From positions 50,007,564 through 50,071,563 of the forward strand of contig OX235279.1 in NCBI GenBank assembly GCA_944472155.2: a DNA stretch of 64,000 nucleotides. Direction: 5' to 3'. The DNA comes from Trichobilharzia szidati. Its lineage: Eukaryota > Platyhelminthes > Trematoda > Strigeidida > Schistosomatidae. Position numbers and translations under genes: made by a program. Positions 1-10,487 of the stretch are shown here, one piece after another (position 1 is the stretch's first letter; each line of letters begins with the position of its first letter). The notes under the pieces were generated by a model, which saw nothing but the letters and a program-made list of their open reading frames with translations, did no database searches and had not been told where the DNA came from.

Positions 1-409
1 AATTTATGTTGTATTATGGTACTTTTTAAGATTAAACGTCAGATTTGTATGATTTATGCAAAGCTTGAAGAATTGCCCATCCAGACAAAAAATGGTTTCA
101 AAGTTCTGCAGATTTGATCACTTTCGTGAATTTATATGCTTCTGTTGAACATAATTTATTGGATGCTTTTTGACCATGTGATATTTGAGTAATTTTCGTT
201 AACTGTAATATACTTCATATTCATGTAATCTAAATCATATCTTTTGTATATAAGGGGATCATGAATACTACGTACATGTATTCAGTTGACCTGTAGTCTG
301 TTCTTTCTTATACTCATTCAGTGCTAATTTCTGTCATAAATAATCATCACTCAACAATGCTATCTACGTAATCCCTGAACACTGTCAGAGTTTACTCACT
401 ATTCCGAAT
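1..409. other. unassigned AT-rich sequence
   Basis: No convincing exon, repeat family or RNA gene seen. AT-rich, with only short spurious ORFs. Confidence 0.4.
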
Positions 410-960
410 TCTATAATCTTCAAGTATTGGTTTATAGGAATTCTGTTTGATCGATTGGAGGATTTCATCATGAGCTGACATCATTTAGAGAACCACTGGA
501 AAACTTGAGACTACTGGATAGCTGTTTCTTTCACAGTACGCACCCACCACATGGGGTTGGACCCACAACCTTCTGATTACAAGGCTAACGAGCTCGTAGA
601 CCATTAAGCCATTGGGACCCAATCCAAAAGCCAGTCCATGGATCCCAACTTCTGCCAATTCATGACATAGCGCGACCACTTCGCAATGTCTTCTTTGATA
701 AGTAGCTGTCTTCACCTTCAACCTGCTGTACCCTAAATGGCCACCAGAACCCCCCCTACTTGAATAGGGCCAGTCGCTAGTGAGCATCAGATTAATTTTC
801 AAGTATTTGTTTTGTAGGGATTTTGTTTGATTGGCTGGAGGGTTTCACCGAACCCCGGTGGGTGCGTACTGATGAAGAGTCCCAAACTAGGACGAAACCG
901 CTGTCCAGTATTCCCTGCTCATAATGAAATCCTCCAACCAATTATATAGTCCTTAAGTGA
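410..960 (-). repeat. Sm-alpha-like tRNA-derived SINE with inverted second tail (copy 1)
   Basis: The minus-strand unit contains a tRNA-like body: a promoter-like box around 600-620 and a degraded B-box region near 550-575. Its tail is related to the tails near 48.0 kb and 54.9 kb. From about 800 the order changes. A tail on the minus strand (805-850) is followed directly by a plus-strand hammerhead-like core (869-898) and a plus-strand tail ending near 956. The two tails therefore face each other. The family was recognised by comparison with the copies at 47625-48060 and 54585-54965. Confidence 0.7.
869..898 (+). ncRNA. hammerhead-ribozyme-like core in SINE copy 1
   Basis: Reads CTGATGA, an extra AGA, GTCC, a 7-nt loop, GGAC, then GAAA. 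This is the order of the hammerhead catalytic core (CUGAUGA - stem II - GAAA). The three extra bases next to stem II are not canonical, so activity is uncertain. Hammerhead motifs in the Sm-alpha repeats of schistosomes are established; that this copy folds or cleaves is inference. Confidence 0.5.
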
Positions 961-1921
961 ATGGTTGCTCATATGGGAAAACTTTATTTAGAGATGGAAT
1001 AACTGAAAGGCACTATTGAAATTTCGCAGAAGTATTAAGCTGCTTTCTAGTATATTCACAGTTTTCTACATATCTCCATTTTATTAAGTGAGAGTCACGG
1101 AATACTGAAAAATATTATTGTGTTGTAACAAGTGATTTTATATCTACGGGATTTGAAAATAAGATCTAGTCATTCTCGTAATACCGACTGAAATTAACAA
1201 TCTGATTACACGCAAACTTGCTTTGGGATATACATATGAAAATAATAAAGCGTTAAGTGGTAAGAGAATAGAAATAAGTCAAGTTATAAGTCTACATTGA
1301 AGGTCGAAATAACAATGCAGACCAATAAATTAAATAAGGAAGATAATAGCATATCTGCCCTGGTATGAAAAAGATGTTTACGAAGGATGGTTTAATGTGA
1401 TGATGAACTGTTTTTGAAAACATAAAGATGGGTTAAACTTTCTACCAGGTAGGACTTCCACAAACCTTAGGATGCGTCCCAAACATCCTGTACAAATAGG
1501 TTTAAAAGAGTTTTAAACATCAATTTTATGTCCTGTTTCCATAATATGTTTCGCCGTATAAGAGCTAGGTTGTTTGTCTTCACCATTATTGGGTGCATAG
1601 GATTAGATTTGCTTCTGAAGCCACTTAGGGATATGCTCTGAAGCTCTTAAGGCCTTATTATTTTCATATGTATATCCCTATGGCAAGTATTTGTGTGCTC
1701 AGATTGTTTGAATTGTGTGGCTCAAATGCATTACATAGCAGTTTATTAAATCCCATTAAGTAGTGTAAGAAATATTCTTCCATTTGAGTAATACTTTTGC
1801 TTCTATAGTATCACATGTAGAAAATGAGATCTCTAGCTTTCATAGTTGTCACAATTGTGTCTGCAATATTGGTCCCTAGGGCTTGGGATGGTGGCACATA
1901 GTACCTCATATTAGCAGATTT
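961..1921. other. unassigned sequence
   Basis: No ORF of note and no repeat that I could match within the window. Confidence 0.35.
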
Positions 1922-1935
1922 ACTACTAAGTTATT

Positions 1936-2165
1936 CTTTTTTCCTTCACGTTCCCCATTGGAACATAGGGCTTCAAGCTAGTGGCTTGAAGTTTCTGTAG
2001 CAGTGTTTATTTTACAGGATGGGGTTGCTAGCCTCATGCCCAACCTTTCCCCTTTACCAGCATTATTTTTGGCTCAGCGAGGTAAAGGAGTGCGTCGGCC
2101 GGGGATCGAACCCCGGACCATGTGCATGGTCGGCGAGCGTCCTAACCGCTATACCACCAACGCAC
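1936..2165 (-). mobile_element. tRNA-headed SINE with RTE-like 5' and 3' segments (family A, copy 1), intact with TSD
   Basis: On the minus strand the order is a tRNA-like head with a B box of the GGTTCGATCCCC type (at 2101-2118 on the plus strand), a middle segment, and a 3' tail ending in a GTTCC-type motif. The copy is flanked by a perfect 14-bp target duplication, ACTACTAAGTTATT, at 1922-1935 and 2166-2179. This fixes both ends and shows LINE-type retroposition. The middle segment (GCTAGCAACCCCA onward) and the tail also occur at the 5' and 3' ends of the RTE-like LINEs in this window. Confidence 0.9.
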
Positions 2166-2896
2166 ACTACTAAGTTATTAGATCACAGATTTACGTAAGG
2201 GAACTGGTTCTACGAATGTGACCAGTGTACAACAGTGTTGCATCACTGGAAGCAAGTGATTCCTGAATTTCGATCAGCATTTAGAACTAGGTGACAATAC
2301 TCTGCACTAACTAACCAGCGACTGACTGACCCAGGAAATGAACTTTAGCACATAAGGAAATGCAGTTCTCATGACTCTGATAACTAATTTGGTCTGCAGT
2401 GAATACAGTGAGTATCTTTCAATAGTTTTTCATTACAATTGCTTAATGAGGCATTTCTTGGGTAAGAAATGAATCAGTTGTTTTGTAATATTTATTGGAA
2501 TGATATGGTGAGAAAATATTCAGCTATGGGAAAAGTGGGAGAATAGGGCAAAATTTGAGGAAGTTGCAAGTATCGTTAAAAATATTCACTGTAAAAGTTA
2601 TGAAAATGGGAAAGTTTGGACAGTAAAACACACCATACAAAAGTACAAATTTCTATAGGATAGAAAAATGACTCTATTAAAATGTAAATTTTTCAAAACT
2701 GATTTCAGGAAAGCAGGTTACTGGGTAATAATTAATGAGAACGGATGAAGGTATCTCAGGGAATTTAGGACGTCTGAATAATGTAAAATCATACGGATTC
2801 TAAATTATTTACTTTCTTATTGGATGCGAACAATCGCTTATCAGTGAAATAATAGTGGTGAAATGATTCCTCCCTCTCACATCTCTCTATCCTCCC

Positions 2897-3128
2897 AACG
2901 TCGGCGGCACAGTGGTAGAATTCTCGCCAACCACGCAGGTGGTCCTGGACTCGATCCCCGGCCGACGTCCTTTACCTCACTAAGCCAGTAATAAGACTGG
3001 TAAAGTGGGAAACTTAGGCATAAGGCTCCTAACCCCATCCTGTAGAAGTAAACACCACTGCTACCGAATCTTCAAGCCTCTAGTTTGAAGTCCTATGTTC
3101 CACTGGGAACGTAAAGAAATAAGAAAAA
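2897..3128 (+). mobile_element. SINE family A, copy 2
   Basis: The plus-strand copy starts with a tRNA-like head (GTGGTAGAATTCTCG, then CTCGATCCCCGGC). The shared middle segment with CTAACCCCATCCTGTAG follows, then the tail TCCTATGTTCCACTGGGAAC. It is more diverged than copy 1. I could not identify a clear target duplication. Confidence 0.8.
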
Positions 3129-4279
3129 TCCTTCTGTCAGACGAGATGCATAAAAATTGGTCTCGGTGTCATGTATCTAGTCCTTAGTATTAATTGTGAT
3201 AGAAATTTTTTAGCTAAGTCAAGTCTGCAGTGTAGTCGGCAAGCTAGGTGATACGCCATCGTGGTGCATTTTTACACTTAGTATTAACTAGTTGGAAGCC
3301 ATCAACGGGAAACCACCGACCCATGCAGAGTTCAGTTAACACCAGTGTTAGATATATGACGTTGTTTACACACTGTGATCAATCATTGTGTTCATTACAG
3401 TCCTACAGGAGGTCAGTCATGAGACTTAATAGAGATGAGTGACGCGGACTCAAATCTCAGCGAGGACAAACATCAGTTCTGTCTAAACTGTTGAAACACC
3501 TTGTTGACGAGTGTTAATATGTATGAAGCCTACCTGAGATTTAGTATCAGTCCAACAGTGAAAAGTGAGAACATTTAGGTAGAAATCTTATCGCAGAGAT
3601 CTAAGTTATTTTTGTCTGTGTCTACAATTGAAGACTGACCATTTATTTTTAATCATTTAGTGCATAATTTTATGATGATGGTTAAGGTAATCGCTACCAT
3701 TATGGTATATCAGAATTACTTATTTGTTAGGTTGAACTCTGTGGATTCCACTTGTAGTATTAATCTCCTCATGTTTGCAATCACTTTTCCCAAATGAGTA
3801 GCAATGGTTATGAGATGAAGATTCACTCCTCCGCCTCCTCCTTCTTACTTACTACTTGCAAGTATTGAACATTTATAAATTATTATAAGCATAAGGATGA
3901 CTAATGAACTAGCTGAAAAGTAATCAAAATGGTGAAAGGACAAAAACAAAGAATGAATGAATGAATGTGTTTTGTACAATATTTATTAAGTTTGCGTTAA
4001 ATTAACACTCAGGTTTCAATTTCATATAAATACTGTTCATTCAGCAATATTTCCAAATAGCCTTAAAATGTATGAGATTGTGTTAACAATCATTTCATGT
4101 TAGTGATAAGATTACCGAAAAGTCTGATACATCGTTTCCCGCTGTTCATGATGAACCACGCCTAGTCGAATTAAAAGGATAAAATTACCTTATTTTATCC
4201 AGTAAAGTTGTTGCTTAGATTGTGAAGAAGAATATTGCACGTGTTCATTGAATCATGACAGCTTTCTTATTCGTCTATA

Positions 4280-4317
<38 letters not shown>

Positions 4318-4540
4318 TAAACATTTACTAAGAAAAACACTTGTAGATAGTTATACTGTTTTATTTTATGATTTTTAGCTTAAACAAATGCACAAATGAA
4401 CATAGACAAATAAATAGCCAAGTGTCTAGGTTTACATTAATCTCATCTCCATCTTGTGCTAACGTGAAATTTGAATAAGGGCAATGAAAGGATTAGAATG
4501 TTAAACTTCCCTCTCCAGTTGTTAAGCTTCAGTTAGTGGT
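3129..4540. other. unassigned sequence with an ATT microsatellite
   Basis: No supported gene. Contains a trinucleotide tract (TTA)n at about 4280-4316, and an AATG tract near 3950-3966. Confidence 0.4.
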
Positions 4541-4561
4541 GATTAGAGAACTACTCGGGCA

Positions 4562-4592
4562 GTGGTGGTGGTGGTGGTGGTGTGGGGGAGGG
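4562..4592. repeat. (GGT)n / G-rich tract
   Basis: A run of GGT units followed by GTGGGGGAGGGAG. The minus-strand ORF through it (4543-4746) reads low-complexity Thr and Cys runs and is not considered coding. Confidence 0.8.
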
Positions 4593-5004
4593 AGACTACG
4601 GAATATATCTGAACAGGTTCATTTACACACAAGCACACACACATACATGTAAAAAGTAAATCAGATGAACGGAGAAAAGTCAAAATACAGGTGTTAACAA
4701 TACAGCAACAACAACAACAAAGATTATCACACAATTTGATACACAAATTTCCATTTAGTATTGTAACCTCTTAAAAAAGTAAAAGTTTAAGTAGCAGGTC
4801 AATGATAGATGGGTATAGAAAAATGAGCTCAAATTGCAGAATTAGTGAAAGGTATTTAGTGGTTTTATTGAAGTTAGAAAAGAGATTTCAATATTTATTT
4901 ATTTTAATTTTATTTTGGCTTGATTCCACACAGTATTTTGGTATAAGTATAGAATTTTCAGCATGCGAAATCGGTAGCTCAAAGTTTGCAGGCTGACCAT
5001 TGAT

Positions 5005-5084
5005 ATCAGGCGATCTAACCCGGAACCATGTGCATGGTTGGCTAGTGTCCTAACCGCCGTACCACCGATGCACAGCTTTACTTA
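5005..5084 (-). mobile_element. SINE family A, truncated head fragment (copy 3)
   Basis: Only the tRNA-like head is left: GATCTAACCCGGAACCATGTG through ACCACCGATGCAC. It matches the head of copy 1. The body and tail are missing. Confidence 0.75.
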
Positions 5085-5877
5085 GCCATCCAAAAATAAG
5101 GAAACACCAAAGCATTGAAATGAACTTACACAGTTAATTAGTTTATAGGAATTATTATTAATGAAATTTGGTATTTAGTGTTGTGAATAATATTTCAATG
5201 ATCTTTTCAAAATAAACTTCAGTGATAACAGCAGTTTCATCTTGGTTATTGCAATCGAATTGATGTCCTCTTTTATAATTCTGGACATTTATATCATCTG
5301 TAACTGTTCTTTTCCCATTCGTAGTAGAAGGCTGTTCAACGAGATGACATTTCCAAATTTATTGAGAATTACTGTTAGCGACAAGTGTTGTAAAACTTGG
5401 AATGAAAAGAATAGTATAATTATATAGCATATCAGGTATTCAACCTAGTTCAGATTAAAAGGTGGGTCGCTGATTCTTCAAAGTGTTTGACCTCTGTGTT
5501 ACTATAAAACAGTTATTGCACTGTTTGTCTTTAACAAATGTGTGGTTCAGTAAATTCATTTTCGCATCACTTCTCTCCTTTAACAACAAGAACAACAAAA
5601 AACTCACAATCAGTACGAGAAGTCTAAAGATTTGGCTTATGATTGGTACTGCCATGTGCCATGATTATTAGAATCTTTCACGATCGATTTGGTTGACATC
5701 TTCATAGCTTATGCTTATCTACTAAACGTAATAAGCTTGACACCAACATTTCGACCAGTGATGTATGGTTCAGCTTGTAAGCAGCAGTAGGTTTCACAGT
5801 TTCCGAAATAAAAATATCAGCCCATTCCCATCTAACAGATTGTACAGCTTCGGAAGTGTCCATAATGACACATTGGA
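5085..5877. other. unassigned sequence up to the outer edge of the palindrome
   Basis: No gene recognised. Short overlapping ORFs on both strands (5242-5671) have no coding character. Similarity to the right arm of the inverted repeat stops near 5878. Confidence 0.35.
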
Positions 5878-7489
5878 GAATTTCTTCCCGCTACTCTAAA
5901 TCAGAAGGTTGATTCCAAGCGTATACAACGCCTAGGATATCAAAAACCAACTGTGAAAAAATCAAGTCATACATCAACACTTCGAAATAGAGTTGTATTC
6001 AAGACCACGTTTTTAGGAGATGGCAATGTGTTTGTGTTTCGTATTCCAAATGGTTGAAATGTTCCTCCACTGTGAGAAAGGCTAACACCATTTAAGAACC
6101 TCCCATTAAGCATCTTGTTATAACCAAACAGTCACCAGTCGGAGGCTTCTCCAAGGAAATATTACAAGTGTCTAGAGAACCAAGTATTTCAAAATCTAAG
6201 TGTACGATAACCTTGTCTAGCCACATTCACTTCTGGAGTGATTACATCCATGGATTGTATCATGAGAACTACATTAGTTTCGGTATGATACTCTGACGTA
6301 TGATGCCGATCTGTTACACAGCAGTTTGGTTAGGATAATGCGATTAACTGATTTAGTAGTTAGATTGATTAATTAGCTTCATATTAGTTAACTGCAATAT
6401 TCAGGTAAGTTAACTGCATAATAGTAGTATCTATGTCCTTCAGTTGGTGATATCTAGAGTCCAATAGCAAAAACCAAACAGGAATGAGATGAGGGCGATT
6501 GGTTAGAATATAAGAGATCAAAGACATGCACCATCGAATGACTAGTCCGAATTCGTATCTTTGTCTGTTGGTGGCCAAATTGGATTTATTGACGCCTCAA
6601 CAAAGTGAGATTACATTTTGTTCTCGGTGTTCGTAATCAGCAATGGGAAGAACACTTGCTTCAGTTAATATCTCAGTGAGGAAGATATTATCACTGATCG
6701 CATCCATTAAATAGCTGGAATGCCCATTAGCTTATTGATCTACTATGAGAGAGTTGTCAGTGAACTCCTTCATGTAGTTTTCGCGAGGAATCTTCGATTA
6801 GTTGGAACTTCATAAGCGAGTTTCTCGACGATGAGCTCTTCGTTCTATTACACAGCTGACAAATGTCCTTTTGGCTGAAAGTTATCCGTAGTGTTTCTTT
6901 ACCCGTGATATTTGGATGCACATTTTGTTGCTTAAACCTTGTCACTAGCTGCAAAACTGATAGATCTGCATCTCCAATGTGTAAAATGAAGCTCCTCGAA
7001 TATGATGGAGTTCAGAACAGAAATGTAAGCGTTTCTGCCAGTTTGTTGATACTGGTATGATCGACACCAGATAAAAGCCAGTTGAAGGTCAATAACACTA
7101 AACTCTGAAACCGCCTTCTAAATTATGATGATTCTTAACTTCAACCATATATTGAATGGAATGTAATAATGTTTCCCTCTAATAATGACGCCCATTGTGT
7201 AGCACTACATGCAGTCTTGCTGTAACCCGTTGGCTAATGAGCGTATGGGCAACTTCAAGATATTTTGTGTGTCCAGTCGATATTAACGGTAGTAAACGAA
7301 ACAATTCACACATTTGAAGAAAATTCCATATGTGTCGAATGGACACCAAACATTCATCAACACCTGTCCTCTTCACTCGACACTGCAGATCAGCCCCCAT
7401 ACGACGAATCACGAGGCTGCGACAACAAAATCTGGTTGACAACAAAATAACCAACAATCTGATGTTCTGCATAGTTATTTTATCCCTTT

Positions 7490-7722
7490 TCTCTTCGAGT
7501 GGAATACAGGGCATCGAGGTTGAACTCTGAACTTTCAGTAGCAGTGGTATTCATCTTTTACAGTGTTGGGGCTGCAGCCCTAAACCAAACTACCTCTTTA
7601 TCACAGGTCGGCTATCCACTGGGTGAGGCGAGGCGAGGCGAGGCTTACGAGTGCACAGATCAAGCATCGAAATCCGCACAACACGAGATGTGATCAGCGA
7701 GTATTCTACCACTACAGCCACT
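7490..7722 (-). mobile_element. diverged SINE family A copy inside left arm (copy 4)
   Basis: The tail (GTGGAATACAGGGC), the middle segment (CTTTCAGTAGCAGTGG... GGGGCTGCAGCCC) and a degraded tRNA-like head (TACCACTACAGCCAC) follow the family A order. It contains a GAGGC tandem at about 7626-7643. The mirrored copy is at 17810-18042 on the other strand, so it was present before the arm duplication. Confidence 0.6.
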
Positions 7723-8209
7723 GTCCAGAAAACATGGAGAAGGAAATCGAGGTAGGTGGTTTGAACATGTTCTGACGAGACAGTTGATGGACATCACACG
7801 TTATGCCCTGAAATGAAACCCCAATGAGAAGCGACAAGTCGAGGGCTCATAAGTCAAATAGAGAGGATCGTGCCAAGAGAAGATAAAGGTCTGTAGTGAG
7901 TGGTGGAGACAGCTGAAAAAGAAGATGACAAAGAACCGGGTACGATGGAGGTGTGCTTCTGGAGCCCTATGTACCAAGGGGAATACAAGCGACGAATAAC
8001 AATGATAATAATAATAATAATAACAATAGTAAATCAATAAGTCTAAACCTTTGATAAATATTAACAAATTAGTATCACACTCATTAAAAGTTTCAAAGAT
8101 ATTCTGACGAAGAAGTCAGCAGTCAGAAGAACTGCAAGACACTTGTGTCATTATCACTAACAAATTTATGCCAACTGTGATACACAGAGAGAATGGCACA
8201 CCAGAAGCT

Positions 8210-8218
8210 AATTAGTAG
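8210..8218 (+). repeat. target-site duplication, left side of PLE
   Basis: AATTAGTAG, repeated at 10730-10738. The right arm has it once, at the unoccupied site near 17316-17324. Confidence 0.9.
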
Positions 8219-8700
8219 TTCATGTATAATCCCCATCCAGGCATTAATGGGAGCAAAACACGTAGATCAGCGAAGAGTCTCTTTTCGGCGAATTCATTTT
8301 CTTAGCTGTACAATCGCAAATATATATGTGTTATTTTGTATGTATGTGTACAATAAGTTTATCAAACAAAAATACAATTGGTTATAGTTATTTAAACTAA
8401 ACAGGTGAAGATTGGTAATTGGAGTTACGTAATACAAAATCAGTCAAGAAAATTAGGTGTTAGTGAAATTAGGGTAGTAACAAAGGTGATGAGTTGTCAC
8501 AAACAGTTGTTAAAAGAAGTTATGTAATAATATGAATAGTTTGATGAGTGAGTTTTACTCAGGATGCACATAGGAACAAAGTAGATAATACGAAATTACG
8601 TAAGAGTTCTAAATGAATACAAGAATTATAAGCAATTAAAGAACAGGCAAAGAAACAAAATTAAGTCATCAAAATCAAAAAATCAAATCAAAAAAAGTTG

Positions 8701-9177
8701 TTACCAAGACAGTAGAAGTGGTTGAGTAATCCTCTTTTGTATGCACAGCTCCGGTTTTTCTATGTGAATGGCCAGAGCTTCAGCGATACAAAGAAGGCGA
8801 AACCGTATTGCCTTTGATAGGTTGTTCTTGACTCTGTAGATTACTTTGAAGGAGGCGTTTGTTGAAATGGAATGATCAGTGTTAACCAGATGTTCAATTA
8901 TCGCACTCCTTATTGCACCACTATTGCCTTTTCGCAACCATGCTGGATAGTGTTCTTGAATCCTCTTGGACAGGGTGCGCGTCGAACGACCGATGTACCT
9001 GGTTCCACAGCAGCAGGTGAACTGATATATGCACATAGAAGTGGTCAGATGCGGGATCTTGTCCTTGAGGCTTTTGCAGATCAGTGGGCGACTGCAGAAC
9101 ACTATTCTTAGCGTTGCTGCAAAGGATGTTCTTCTCAGAGATAATGTGATCCTCCTCTTGAGAATATCGCTTGTCAA
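8701..9177 (-). pseudogene. PLE GIY-YIG endonuclease domain fragment
   Basis: A 158-residue stretch. Around residues 50-75 it contains YQFTCCCGTRYIGRSTRTLS, which carries the paired aromatic/glycine signature of GIY-YIG nucleases and the conserved arginine that follows. CxC residues upstream resemble the PLE zinc-binding linker. It nicks target DNA in PLE retrotransposition. It is the 3'-most coding part of the element and is separated from the RT ORF by frame breaks at 9180-9412, so it is treated as a non-functional remnant. Confidence 0.88.
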
Positions 9178-9412
9178 ATCTCCTTAGAAATCCAAGTTCA
9201 TGAAGAGTTTCTTTTTAGGCGCAAGTGAAGTTTCATTTCTCCAAATTGTTGGTTTGATATTTTTGTCAATGAATCTTGTTGGGTATCCATTTTGGATGAA
9301 GATTTCTCTTAGTATATCTAATTCTGTTTCTAGAACATCGGAATAATAGATGCCTTGGATGCGGGTGGCAAGTGATTTAATTAAATTCCGCTTTTGTTGA
9401 ATGGGTACCCAG

Positions 9413-9826
9413 CTAGCTATAAAAGCTTGTTAGTTGATCGTGCCAAGTAGCTTTTCTATGGATCGATCTTCTTAGGCTCCAGTCAGTTCTTCTTGTTAGT
9501 TCCACATCAAGAAACGGAATTTTTGACTCGTTTTCCATTTCAAGAGTGAATTTTATTGCTGGATGGCAACAGTTAAATGTCCTCAGCAGTAGATTGGGGT
9601 CATTGTTGTTGTCACAAATAATGAATATGTCGTCTACGTATCTTTTATACATTCGCAAATTGTCAATGCTTGGCTTTAGTGGACCTTTCTCGAGGCTTGC
9701 GACGAAGCAATCTGATAGTAGTGGACCCAACGGAGATCCCATTGCAATACCATCTTTTTGTCTGTAGATGGTGTCGTTGAATGTGAACTGGACGTTCAGA
9801 GTGCATCTCAGTAGTAATTCCTTCAA
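9413..9826 (-). pseudogene. PLE reverse transcriptase fragment
   Basis: 137 residues with the RT hallmarks in order: a DGIAMGSPLGPLLSD block (fingers/palm motif B region), the catalytic YVDD box in KRYVDDIFII near residues 60-70, then FTLEMENESKIPFLDVEL, the typical PLE motif D/E region. It would copy element RNA into DNA. The frame is broken on both sides, between 9826 and 9951 and below 9413. The same PLE class recurs as older fragments at 20.6, 50.1, 60.5 and 61.5 kb. Confidence 0.9.
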
Positions 9827-9950
9827 ATATGTTGTTGGTATTCCAATATTGAGATGGTTGTCATCTATATATTTGCATATGAAGCAGACCGTTTCCGTGA
9901 GTGGGGCATTGGTGAAAAGTGACTCAATGTCGAAGGACAGTATAATTTTG

Positions 9951-10487
9951 TTAGATGTCGGGGCGAGTTATTAGCAGATCTTTATTATCTTTCAACTGTT
10001 TTAATTCTTCTCGGTGCCGCTTTGTTAGCTGGTTGCGGACTTTTGATTTTGTATTCAAGTATTGGTGGCAGCAGTCGATGATTGTTGACATGAATATCTG
10101 TAACTCGTCCTCAGAAGTTGGGATGAGGTCGCTCGTTTGGCTGAATAGATTTTCAAACTGGACCTGAGTGTGAAGTTTGTCGGTGTTGAAACTGATATCG
10201 CAGAATTTTGGGCCCAGAGATAGGACTTCCAGTTGCACGTCCGTTAAAGGTACTGAGGAATAAATGAACACAAATTTTGTAGGCTCGTCAGGAAATTTGC
10301 CGTGAGGTTTCATCTGCTTAAGGCTGTTGTTGAGCTGGGTTACGACAGACTGCGACCGTTTATTTGCAACTAAGCTGATATATTCAGTGAATCTTTCAGG
10401 AGTCAATTCGAATAGGGCCGAGGATCTTTGATTAATATTCCGCTGCAGTTCGGGCACACGTGATTTGATAGAATCAGCACAATTCAT
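9951..10487 (-). pseudogene. PLE N-terminal region
   Basis: 178 residues upstream of the RT on the same strand. They are rich in Lys/Arg/Gln and end LTKRHREELKQLKDNKDLLI. This is the segment that precedes the RT palm in PLEs (a DKG-type lead-in to the fingers). No separate catalytic motif is visible. It is assigned by position and by its match to the usual PLE layout. Confidence 0.7.

Noticed and set aside
2090..2165. tRNA gene at the cloverleaf-like sequence
   Set aside because: It is the head of a SINE flanked by a target duplication and repeated many times, with an imperfect cloverleaf. Not a functional tRNA gene.
4543..4746. ORF with cysteine and threonine runs
   Set aside because: Translation of GGT and CAA microsatellites; no other coding signal.
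7179..7514. 111-aa ORF shared by both palindrome arms as a duplicated host gene
   Set aside because: Overlaps a SINE-like tail and has no splice or domain support. Its conservation is explained by the arm duplication.
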